Positions 1 to 5,587 of a stretch of DNA of 6,341 nt are shown piece after piece (position 1 is the stretch's first letter; each line of letters begins with the position of its first letter). The position numbers and the translations under genes are program-made. The notes under the pieces are model-generated. The model was not told the origin of the DNA. It saw nothing but the letters and a program-made list of their open reading frames with translations, and did not search any database. Origin of the DNA: Propionibacteriaceae bacterium (GTDB taxonomy: Bacteria > Actinomycetota > Actinomycetes > Propionibacteriales > Propionibacteriaceae); NCBI GenBank assembly GCA_030450535.1, contig JAKDIK010000164.1:1-6341 (forward strand). Reading direction: 5' to 3'.

Positions 1-1208
1 GTGGGTGGGGCGGGGTGGACGGGGATGGTGGCGAGCACGCGGAAGCCGGGGACGTTCGTGCGCGGCCCCGCGCGCAGCGTGCCGCCCATGGACGTGACGC
101 GCTCGTACATGCCGCGCAGGCCGTTGCCGCCGCCGTCCGTCGGATCCTCCACGCCCTCGCCGTCGTCCTGCACGTCGATGATGATGCTCCGCGGTCCGTA
201 CGAGAGCGACACCGTCGCGCGGGCCTGGGGGCCTGCGTGTTTGAGGAAGTTGGTGAGGGCCTCCTGGATGACCCGGTAGATCGTCAGGGCGAGGGCGGAT
301 GGGACGTTGCCCGGCTGGCCGTGCACCACCAGTCGCGCCCTCTCACTCGTGCGCACCACGAGCTCGGGGATGTCCTGCAGCGTCGGGGTGGGGGCGTACG
401 TGGGACGCTCCTCGGCCTCCGGCCCGGCCCGCAGGACGCCGACGATGCGCCGCATCTCGTGCAGGGCCTCCCGGCCCGTCTCGGCGATGGTGTCGAGCGC
501 CGCGTCGGCCGCCTCGGGCTTCCGGACGGACGCGGCCCGCCCGCCCTCGGCCTGGACGATCATGACCGACAACGAGTGGGCGACGATGTCGTGCAGCTCA
601 CGCGCGATGACGGCGCGGGCGGACGCCTCGGCGAGCCGAGCCTGCTGTTCGCGCTCGGCCAGCAACAACCGGTAGCGCTCCTCGGCGGCGCGGATGTCGT
701 TGCTGCGGGAGCCGGCGACCTCGCGCGCACGGCGTCCGATCGCGTACGGGGTGAGGACGGCGCCGAGGCAGGCGCCCCAAAAGAGCATGTCCTCGCTCGC
801 GTTGCCGGTGGTGGGGCCGAACCAGCTCATCGGGCCGAGCACGGACGCGAAGACGCCGACGACCAGCACGCTGCGCGAGGCGTAACCCGGCACCCAGCGC
901 GCCACGCTGTAGGCGACGACCGGGACGGCAAGGAGCGATGCTGTCGGCCGGTCGAGAAAGAAGAGCTGCAGCACGCCGGCCACTGTCACGAGCGCCAGCA
1001 TGAGCAGTGGCGCGTGCCGACGCAGCGCCAGCGGCAGGACGAGCGCGAAGGAGAGTGCCACGACGGTGAGGTCGGGCTCCTCGGCGCGCCCGAACCAGAA
1101 CAGGTGCAGGGCGATCGCCAACAGCGCCAGGGACACGGCGAGTATCCCGTCCGCCATCCAGTCCCGTCGGGTGGCACCGGGCGGGAACACCGTCTCGCTC
1201 GCACTCAT
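1..1208 (-). CDS. Two-component sensor histidine kinase, NarL/DesK (HisKA_3) type, C-terminus cut by window edge
   Basis: This is a membrane sensor kinase that should autophosphorylate on histidine and pass the phosphate to a NarL/LuxR-type response regulator. My reverse-strand translation gives 402 codons with no stop before the left edge. Residues about 17-160 hold five or six hydrophobic segments. A short coiled linker leads to the phosphoacceptor box RELHDIVAHSLSVM, with His206. The catalytic ATPase domain shows the N box (EALTNFLKHA, Asn320), the DDGEG box at 348-352 and a glycine-rich NGLRGM segment at 362-367. The protein ends soon after the last ATPase strand in this family, so probably only a few residues are missing. 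I chose the ATG at 1208, preceded by a G-rich stretch. An in-frame ATG at 1238 would add ten residues and cannot be excluded. The gene is divergent from the micro-protein gene. The stimulus cannot be told from sequence. The partner regulator probably lies left of the window. Confidence 0.93.
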   Translation of the reverse strand, partial: MSASETVFPPGATRRDWMADGILAVSLALLAIALHLFWFGRAEEPDLTVVALSFALVLPLALRRHAPLLMLALVTVAGVLQLFFLDRPTASLLAVPVVAYSVARWVPGYASRSVLVVGVFASVLGPMSWFGPTTGNASEDMLFWGACLGAVLTPYAIGRRAREVAGSRSNDIRAAEERYRLLLAEREQQARLAEASARAVIARELHDIVAHSLSVMIVQAEGGRAASVRKPEAADAALDTIAETGREALHEMRRIVGVLRAGPEAEERPTYAPTPTLQDIPELVVRTSERARLVVHGQPGNVPSALALTIYRVIQEALTNFLKHAGPQARATVSLSYGPRSIIIDVQDDGEGVEDPTDGGGNGLRGMYERVTSMGGTLRAGPRTNVPGFRVLATIPVHPAPP

Positions 1209-1272
1209 CACCCCCAAGAGTACGAGCCGGGTTGCCATGGCGAGTCGCTCACGCGTGGGACTCCGATGACCC

Positions 1273-1277
1273 GGAGG
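1273..1277 (+). promoter_or_regulatory. Ribosome binding site (GGAGG) for the micro-protein gene
   Basis: A perfect GGAGG lies seven bases before the first of three consecutive ATG codons (1285, 1288, 1291). This supports translation of the very short gene that follows and favours an ATG start over the in-frame GTG at 1297, which would be 19 bases away. Confidence 0.6.
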
Positions 1278-1284
1278 CTTCCGT

Positions 1285-1416
1285 ATGATGATGCGTGTGA
1301 AGAAGTGGGGTGTCCTCGCCGTCCTGGCGGCTGCGACCTTGGCCGCCTGGAAGATGCACACCGATCGCGTCCGCCGCGACGCGGAGGTGTGGGCGAGCGT
1401 CACCGACGAGATCTGA
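1285..1416 (+). CDS. DLW-39-like actinobacterial micro-protein
   Basis: This short gene encodes 43 residues from the ATG at 1285, or exactly 39 from the in-frame GTG at 1297. It starts with a basic stretch (MMMRVKKW), followed by a single hydrophobic helix rich in Ala, Leu and Val. After that comes a polar tail with Lys-Met-His-Thr-Asp-Arg, then RRDAEVWASVTDEI and a TGA. The KK start, single helix, DR..RD spacing, tryptophan and terminal TD match what I recall of the DLW-39 family, small actinobacterial proteins of unknown function named for an Asp-Leu-Trp motif and a 39-residue length. Here the motif reads Glu-Val-Trp. A good GGAGG precedes the ATG and a strong hairpin follows the stop, both supporting a real gene. 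It is most likely a single-pass membrane protein. The family name rests on memory of the pattern, not a search. Confidence 0.62.
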   Translation: MMMRVKKWGVLAVLAAATLAAWKMHTDRVRRDAEVWASVTDEI

Positions 1417-1458
1417 GGCCGGTTCTTCACGCAGGAACGGGTCGCGGCCCGCCACGGG

Positions 1459-1494
1459 TCCGGGCGTCGGCGCGGCGCCTCGCCCACGCCCGGG
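1459..1494 (+). terminator. Strong GC-rich hairpin, probable terminator after the micro-protein gene
   Basis: CCGGGCGT (1460-1467) pairs perfectly with ACGCCCGG (1486-1493), with a T-G wobble just outside. After one C-C mismatch, GGCG (1469-1472) pairs with CGCC (1481-1484), leaving an 8-base loop. That is about 12 base pairs, nearly all GC. It lies 43 bases after the stop at 1416 and well before the next start at 1602. No T-run follows, which is common for high-GC actinobacterial terminators. It could also act in the 5' leader of the next gene. Confidence 0.45.
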
Positions 1495-1601
1495 GAGAGG
1501 GCTCAAGATTCGCTACGGTGGCCGCAGAGGCACGGGCGGGCGGATCCGGCCAATCATCAAGAAGCGACCGCACATCACAACGGCGAAGGGGGTGGAGGAT
1601 C

Positions 1602-2147
1602 GTGGAGCGGAGGCCGCAGGGGCAGCGCCGCGTCCTCGTGTCGCCCTGGCTCTTCGTGGTCCTTCTTTTCGGGCTCATCACGTCGACGGTTTTCATCGTC
1701 GCCACCGTGCAGGTCCAGGACCCCATCGCCCGCACGGTCGCCCTCGCGGCCATCGCGACGCTCGGCGTCATCGTCGCCTCGCTGTTGGGCGAGACCATCC
1801 TCCTGCTGGACGCGGAGGGGTTTCGCACGCTCTGGCACCGCCGCACCCCGTGGAGGACGGTCGCAGGTGTCCGGGTGGCCGAGGCCCCCGAGTGGGGCAT
1901 GGGCACCACGGCCGTCGTGGTCGACATCGTCCGTGGCGAGAGACTGGAGCCACGCGTGCTCAAGGGCTTTGGCCGACTGGGCACGCTCGTGGATCTGGCC
2001 GCACTCCGCGACCGGCTGGACGCTGCCCGGCTCGCCGCCACAGGAGCCAGCGGGCGCGCCGAGCCCGATCCGGGCGCCCCGGGGGGCCACGAGTCGGAGC
2101 CGGACGCTGCGGGGGACGCCGAACCCGGGGCCGACACCCAACACTGA
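1602..2147 (+). CDS. Two-helix membrane protein with PH-like domain
   Basis: This encodes 181 residues from a GTG start. Two hydrophobic segments lie at about 16-36 and 44-66. A soluble segment at about 68-140 follows, with the pattern LDAEGFRTLWHRRTPWRTVAGVRV and later short beta strands and a helix (LVDLAALRDRLDAARLAA). That layout, with a 'Glu-Gly-Phe' turn, a basic strand and a 'Pro-Trp' before the next strand, matches bacterial PH-like domain proteins of actinobacteria. The tail (147-181) is rich in Gly, Pro, Glu and Asp and is probably disordered. The start is uncertain: AAGGGGG at 1586-1592 is nine bases before GTG 1602, and GGAGG at 1594-1598 is only three bases away. A later in-frame GTG at 1638 is possible. 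Substrate and role are unknown. It probably has its own transcript, since hairpins lie on both sides. Confidence 0.8.
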   Translation: MERRPQGQRRVLVSPWLFVVLLFGLITSTVFIVATVQVQDPIARTVALAAIATLGVIVASLLGETILLLDAEGFRTLWHRRTPWRTVAGVRVAEAPEWGMGTTAVVVDIVRGERLEPRVLKGFGRLGTLVDLAALRDRLDAARLAATGASGRAEPDPGAPGGHESEPDAAGDAEPGADTQH

Positions 2148-2173
2148 GGCGCCCGGTCCGTCACCGTCCGTGC

Positions 2174-2197
2174 TACCCGGGAACCCCGCGGGGGGTA
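2174..2197 (+). terminator. Possible GC-rich hairpin terminator after the PH-like gene
   Basis: TACCC (2174-2178) pairs with GGGTA (2193-2197) around a loop that itself contains the palindrome CCCCGCGGGG (2184-2193), so two alternative folds compete. It sits 27 bases after the stop at 2147 and just before the repressor promoter. No T-tract follows. Chance pairing is easy in sequence of this composition, so this is tentative. Confidence 0.28.
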
Positions 2198-2208
2198 CTG
2201 TGTCGTTT

Positions 2209-2224
2209 CAACCTAGAATGGTTG
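2209..2224 (+). promoter_or_regulatory. Putative -10 element inside an inverted repeat upstream of the LacI-type gene (operator candidate)
   Basis: CAACC (2209-2213) and GGTTG (2220-2224) form a perfect 5-bp inverted repeat. The six bases between them, TAGAAT (2214-2219), match the -10 consensus TANNNT. No convincing -35 hexamer sits 16-19 bases upstream. A transcript from here would start near 2225, about 20 bases before the start codon at 2247. A repeat centred on the -10 would let a dimeric repressor block its own promoter. Autoregulation is common among LacI-family genes, but its occurrence here is inferred. Confidence 0.38.
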
Positions 2225-2233
2225 TTGCTGCAT

Positions 2234-2241
2234 GGAAGGGG
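2234..2241 (+). promoter_or_regulatory. Ribosome binding site deciding the LacI-type start
   Basis: GGAAGGGG ends five bases before the ATG at 2247. An earlier in-frame ATG at 2232 overlaps this element and has no comparable site in front of it, so 2247 is the better start. Confidence 0.65.
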
Positions 2242-2246
2242 TACGG

Positions 2247-3248
2247 ATGGAGATCGGTCGTGAGCCGCGCCTGGGCGATGTCGCCGAACGGGCAGGTGTG
2301 TCGGTGGCCACCGTCTCGCGCGTGCTCAACAACCGCGGCTACCTCAGCCAGACCACCCGGGACCGCGTCAGCAAGGCCATCGAGGAGCTCGATTATCGCC
2401 CCAACCAGGTGGCCCGCTCCCTGCTCAGCCAGCGCACCGGCACGATCGGGCTCATCGTCCCCACCGTCGCCCTGCCCTTCTACGGGGAGATCGCGGTCGG
2501 CATCGAGAACGAACTCGCCGAGCGCGGGCTCCGGCTGCTGCTGTGCAACAGCTTCGGCCGCGCCGACCGGGAACGGGAGCACCTCGACCTGCTGGTCCGC
2601 AATCGCGTCGACGGCATCATCTCGGGGGCGCACAACGACCCGTTGCCGGAGTACCGGACCATCCGCCAGCCGGCGGTGACCATCGATCGCGAGCTCGCGC
2701 CGCACATCCCCAACGTTCGCGCCGAGAACGAGAGGGGCGGACGCCTGGCCACCGAGCACCTGCTCAGCCGCGGCGCACGGCGTCCGGCCTTCCTCACGTC
2801 ACGCTCCCACGAACGCAACCTGCGCGAGCGCGGGTACCGCGCCGTGCTCGCCGAGGCGAGCATCGAGCCGATCATTCTCACCGCCGATTTCCACCTGCCC
2901 GAGCCTCAGCGCACCCAGCGGGTCCGGGACGCGCTGGACGGCCACCCCGATCTGGATTCCGTGTTCGCCACCGACGATCTGCTGGCCGCGAGCGCCCTGG
3001 AGTGGGCGCATGACATCGGACGCCGCGTGCCCGATGACCTGCGCGTGGTGGGCTTCGACGGCACTCTCGCGATGCGCCGCGCGCTGCCCGGCCTCACCAC
3101 CGTGCAGCAGCCCATCGCGGCACTTTGTGCCACCGCCGTCGATCTGCTCGCGCGGCGGATCGACTCCTCGCAGCGCTCCGGGAACGAGTCCGACGAGGTG
3201 CCCCCGGTCGAGCTGCCCGTCACCCTCATCGTGGGCCGCACCAGCTGA
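2247..3248 (+). CDS. LacI/GalR-family transcriptional repressor, probably controlling the adjacent sugar PTS
   Basis: This is a cytoplasmic, DNA-binding, sugar-responsive repressor of 333 residues, the usual family length. The helix-turn-helix lies at residues 9-31 (LGDVAERAGVSVATVSRVLN). The hinge at about 48-62 (LDYRPNQVARSLLSQ) keeps the leucine that wedges into the minor groove at a central CG. The periplasmic-binding-protein-like effector domain begins at TIGLIVPTV (about 66-74). It contains VDGIISG (121-127), FATDDLLAA (240-248) and the GFDG motif at 269-272. The start is set by GGAAGGGG before 2247. The gene converges on the PTS permease gene, with 69 bases between stops. Family knowledge suggests control of that permease and perhaps of itself. 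The effector, possibly sucrose, its phosphate or fructose, cannot be read from sequence. It may be a functional counterpart of ScrR, but I do not assign the symbol. Confidence 0.95.
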   Translation: MEIGREPRLGDVAERAGVSVATVSRVLNNRGYLSQTTRDRVSKAIEELDYRPNQVARSLLSQRTGTIGLIVPTVALPFYGEIAVGIENELAERGLRLLLCNSFGRADREREHLDLLVRNRVDGIISGAHNDPLPEYRTIRQPAVTIDRELAPHIPNVRAENERGGRLATEHLLSRGARRPAFLTSRSHERNLRERGYRAVLAEASIEPIILTADFHLPEPQRTQRVRDALDGHPDLDSVFATDDLLAASALEWAHDIGRRVPDDLRVVGFDGTLAMRRALPGLTTVQQPIAALCATAVDLLARRIDSSQRSGNESDEVPPVELPVTLIVGRTS

Positions 3249-3300
3249 GCGTCCGCGCCGTCCGGGCACCACGCCCAGACTGGCACGGCCACACCGGCAC

Positions 3301-3317
3301 GGCCCACCGAACGGGCC
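3301..3317. terminator. Possible short bidirectional hairpin between convergent genes
   Basis: GGCCC (3301-3305) pairs with GGGCC (3313-3317) around a 7-base loop. It lies directly after the permease stop codon (3318-3320, minus strand) and 52 bases after the repressor stop. A weaker GGGC/GCCC pair lies at 3264-3276, and a near-direct repeat of GGCACGGCC occurs at 3282-3304. The 5-bp stem is short and has no T-run, so termination here is plausible but unproven. Confidence 0.25.
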
Positions 3318-5330
3318 TCAGACCGTGGCGTCCTTGGGAGCGGCTGTGATGAGACCCTCACCACGCTGGACATCGCCGAGCGTGCCGGTGACCTCGACGC
3401 CGCCGAGCTTCTTGGCGTTGCTCACGACGACCGGGGTGGTCAGGTCGTACCCGGCAGCCGCGACGGCGGCCCAGTTCACCTCGGCGAGCACGTCGCCGCG
3501 ACGGACCTTCTGGCCCTTGGTGACCTTCGGGAAGAAGTGCTGCCCCTTGAGCTGCACCGTGTCCATGCCGATGTGGATGAGCACGTCGACGCCGGAGGCC
3601 GAGCGCAGCGCGTACGCGTGGGCGGTCGGAAAGGCCACGACGACCTCGCCGTCCACGGGTGAGACGACCGGGCCCACGGTGGGGATGATCGCCGCGCCCG
3701 GGCCGAGCATGCCGCCGGCGAAGGTGGCGTCCTGGACGTCGGTGAGCGGGATCGCCTTGCCCTCGACTGGCGCGGTCACCGTGTAGTCGTGCTGCGCCTC
3801 CGCGGGGATCTCGACGACCGGAGCCACGGCGGGGGCGGACTTCTCCGGGTGGGCGGCGAGCGCGGTGGCCTCGGCCTCCTTCTCGGCCTGCTCCAACTCC
3901 TCGCCCACGGCGGCGCCGGCCAGGGACGCCTTGCCGCGGGTCGAGCCGTACGCGAAGGCGGCGCTGAAGGCGAGGATGATCGTGATGGCCTGCACCACGA
4001 GGAACATCGGAATGTCCGACGGGCGGATCGACAGGAAGCCGACCAGGCCGGCCGCACCGAGGGCGATGCCGTTGATCTGGAACAGCGACACGAGCGCGCC
4101 GCCGATGGCGGCACAGGCGATGCCGATGAAGAACGGCCAGCGCAGGCGCAGGTTCACACCGAAGATCGCGGGCTCGGTGATGCCGAACAGGGCGGACGCC
4201 GCGGAGGCACCCGAGATGCCCTTGAGCTTGGCGTCCCGCGCGCGGAGGAACACCGCGAGACACACCGCACCCTGGGCGACGTTCGCCATCGAGGCGATCG
4301 GGAAGATGAACGATCCGCCCTGCGCGATGAGCGGCAGCTCGACGGCCGGGAAGGACTGGTGGAGACCGGTCACGACGACGGGGGAGTACACGAGGCCGAA
4401 CAGCAGGCCGCCGAACACGCCGGTGTTCTCATAAAGCCACTGCAGGCCGAACGTGATGCCGTTGGAGAGGATGCGCGTCAGCGGGCCGACCACCACGAAC
4501 GCCAGGAAGCCGGTGAGCAGCATCGTGAACAGGGGCGTCAGCAGGAAGTCGGCGGTGCCCTTGAAGATCTTGTGGAAGCGCTTCTCGATCCAGGCCAGCA
4601 TGAAGGACACGAACAGCACGGGGATGACCTGCGCTTGGTAGCCGACCTGCTCGACCGACAGGCCGAAGAGGTTCCACACCGGGATGGTCTCGCCGGCCTC
4701 CAGCATGGCGCCGTAGTCGTACGCGCTGACGAGGCTGGAGCTCACCATCGCGGCGCCCATCGCGGCGCCGAGGTACACGTTGCCGCCGAAGCGCTTGACG
4801 GCGGAGAACCCGATGAGCACGGGCAGGAAGGCGAACGCGGCGGCCGAGATCAGGTTGATCAGGGCGGCGTAGTCGGCGATGGCCGGGAACATCTCCACGA
4901 CCGACTGCTCGCCGAACAGTCCCTGGGCGGTGAGGACGTTGTTCAGGGCCATCATCAGACCACCGGCGATCAGGGCCGGCAGGATGGGCACGAAGATGTC
5001 GGCGATCGTCTTGATCAACCGCATCACCGGGTTGTCCTTCTCGGCGGCGACCTGCTTGGCCTCGTCCTTGCTGACCTCGCGGACGCCACCCTTGGTGATC
5101 AGGTTGTCATAGACGATGTCCACGTCGCCGGGGCCGATGATGATCTGGTACATGCCACCGGCGAGGAAGGTGCCCTTCACGTCGGGGTCGTTGTCCAGCG
5201 TCGCCTGGTCGACCTTCTCCTGGTCGGCGAGCACGAGCCGCAGGCGCGTCGCGCAGTGCGCGGCCGCGTTGATGTTGTCCGGGCCGCCGACGGCGGCGAG
5301 GACCCGGGTGGCCACTTCTGGATGATCCAT
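3318..5330 (-). CDS. ptsS: PTS sugar permease EIIBCA, probably sucrose-specific
   Basis: This membrane permease imports a sugar and phosphorylates it with phosphate relayed from HPr. It has 670 residues and all three domains in the order B-C-A of the glucose/beta-glucoside-sucrose group. EIIB covers about 1-85, with phosphocysteine Cys26 in AAAHCATRLRLVL. EIIC covers about 105-461, with many membrane helices, GLHQSF (322-327) and GITEPAIFGVNLR (383-395). An Ala/Glu-rich linker runs from about 465 to 515. EIIA covers about 516-665, with His571 (PTAHAYAL) and phospho-His586 (VLIHIGMD). No key residue is missing. Many blocks match what I remember of C. glutamicum PtsS, hence the sucrose call, though related sugars remain possible. 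I chose ATG 5330, with AAAGGAG ten bases upstream; an ATG 23 codons earlier would overlap the presumed transcription start. The neighbouring LacI-type gene is its likely repressor. No sucrose-6-phosphate hydrolase gene is in the window. Confidence 0.93.
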   Translation of the reverse strand: MDHPEVATRVLAAVGGPDNINAAAHCATRLRLVLADQEKVDQATLDNDPDVKGTFLAGGMYQIIIGPGDVDIVYDNLITKGGVREVSKDEAKQVAAEKDNPVMRLIKTIADIFVPILPALIAGGLMMALNNVLTAQGLFGEQSVVEMFPAIADYAALINLISAAAFAFLPVLIGFSAVKRFGGNVYLGAAMGAAMVSSSLVSAYDYGAMLEAGETIPVWNLFGLSVEQVGYQAQVIPVLFVSFMLAWIEKRFHKIFKGTADFLLTPLFTMLLTGFLAFVVVGPLTRILSNGITFGLQWLYENTGVFGGLLFGLVYSPVVVTGLHQSFPAVELPLIAQGGSFIFPIASMANVAQGAVCLAVFLRARDAKLKGISGASAASALFGITEPAIFGVNLRLRWPFFIGIACAAIGGALVSLFQINGIALGAAGLVGFLSIRPSDIPMFLVVQAITIILAFSAAFAYGSTRGKASLAGAAVGEELEQAEKEAEATALAAHPEKSAPAVAPVVEIPAEAQHDYTVTAPVEGKAIPLTDVQDATFAGGMLGPGAAIIPTVGPVVSPVDGEVVVAFPTAHAYALRSASGVDVLIHIGMDTVQLKGQHFFPKVTKGQKVRRGDVLAEVNWAAVAAAGYDLTTPVVVSNAKKLGGVEVTGTLGDVQRGEGLITAAPKDATV

Positions 5331-5340
5331 GCGGACCGGT

Positions 5341-5347
5341 CTCCTTT
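5341..5347 (-). promoter_or_regulatory. Ribosome binding site of the PTS permease gene
   Basis: Read on the minus strand this is AAAGGAG, ending ten bases before the ATG at 5330. It supports that start over the in-frame ATG at 5399. It lies only six bases after a stable leader hairpin in the mRNA, so translation may be sensitive to that structure. Confidence 0.75.
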
Positions 5348-5353
5348 GATCCG

Positions 5354-5389
5354 GGTGCCCCCGCCACACCAGCGAGCGCGGGGTGCACC
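5354..5389 (-). promoter_or_regulatory. Stable hairpin in the 5' leader of the PTS permease mRNA
   Basis: In plus-strand letters, GGTGC (5354-5358) and CCCCGC (5359-5364) face GCGGGG (5378-5383), T5384 and GCACC (5385-5389). The result is an 11-bp stem interrupted by one bulged base, with a 13-base loop. In the minus-strand transcript it would lie about a dozen bases after the predicted start and six bases before the ribosome binding site. It could stabilise the mRNA end, act as an attenuator or be bound by a factor. It matches no riboswitch class I recognise and has no T-run after it. Confidence 0.45.
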
Positions 5390-5392
5390 GAT

Positions 5393-5410
5393 ATGTCAAA
5401 CGTTGAACAT
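5393..5410 (-). promoter_or_regulatory. Palindromic operator candidate upstream of the PTS permease gene
   Basis: The minus-strand reading is ATGTTCAACGTTTGACAT. ATGT, AACGTT and ACAT are perfectly symmetric about a central CG, so 14 of 18 positions are palindromic. A central CG is typical of LacI-family operators. The site overlaps the predicted -10 element and start point, an ideal place for repression. The divergence-free layout means it serves only the permease gene. Binding by the LacI-type protein encoded at 2247-3248 is inferred. Confidence 0.5.
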
Positions 5411-5438
5411 CGTAAGAGGCTTCGCGGCCGCTTGGGAA
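5409..5438 (-). promoter_or_regulatory. Predicted sigma-70-type promoter of the PTS permease gene
   Basis: On the minus strand, TACGAT at 5414-5409 matches the -10 pattern TANNNT. TTCCCA at 5438-5433 matches four of six -35 positions, with an 18-base spacer. The transcript would start near 5402, giving a leader of about 70 bases. The -35 is weak, which would be compatible with an activator or simply with relaxed actinobacterial promoters. Confidence 0.4.
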
Positions 5439-5480
5439 GCGGTGACCGACCTATTGCGGCGTTGTTGCCATGGGTTCCTC

Positions 5481-5495
5481 TCACCCTACGGGTGA
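5481..5495. terminator. Compact hairpin between mrpE and the PTS promoter
   Basis: TCACCC (5481-5486) and GGGTGA (5490-5495) form a perfect 6-bp inverted repeat around three bases. It lies 93 bases beyond the mrpE stop in the direction of transcription and about 40 bases before the PTS -35 region. It could end the antiporter transcript or be a protein-binding palindrome. No T-run is present. A short GGCG-AAAAA-CGCC hairpin is also visible at about 5537-5549, nearer mrpE. Confidence 0.3.
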
Positions 5496-5587
5496 TGGGG
5501 ACGCCCGGGGCACGGTCGGGAGCAGCCACCCCGATGGGCGAAAAACGCCGCGGCGCTGGAGGCGCATGGTGGGGCTCAACCAGATCA

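Noticed and set aside
1209..1284. tRNA gene near the DLW-39-like gene, as expected from its usual neighbourhood
   Set aside because: No T-loop (GGTTCRAATCC-like) sequence or cloverleaf pairing is visible here or in 1417-1601.
15..1600. Long plus-strand open frame opposite the kinase gene, running into the PH-like gene's frame
   Set aside because: Only the part from 1602 has sensible protein features. The rest is His/Arg/Gly/Asp-rich shadow of the minus-strand kinase, whose catalytic motifs are unmistakable.
1427..2164. Minus-strand open frame of 245 codons opposite the PH-like gene
   Set aside because: It is Arg/Ser/Pro/Thr-rich without motifs. The plus strand has two clear helices and a PH-like pattern, so this is a shadow.
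2220..2235. Similar strings GTTGTTGCTGCATGG (2221) and GTTGTTGCCATGG (5461) as a shared regulatory element
   Set aside because: The match is short, gapped and placed differently relative to each gene (overlapping the LacI start region versus far upstream of the permease), so chance is likely.
5394..5399. TTGACA on the minus strand as a perfect -35 for the permease gene
   Set aside because: No acceptable -10 lies 16-19 bases downstream, where the GC-rich leader hairpin begins. The hexamer is better explained as part of the palindrome.
3789..5495. 568-codon plus-strand open frame antisense to the PTS permease
   Set aside because: It is extremely rich in Glu, Gly, His, Arg and Asp with no domain pattern, as expected for the complement of high-GC coding sequence. 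The minus strand encodes an intact EIIBCA.
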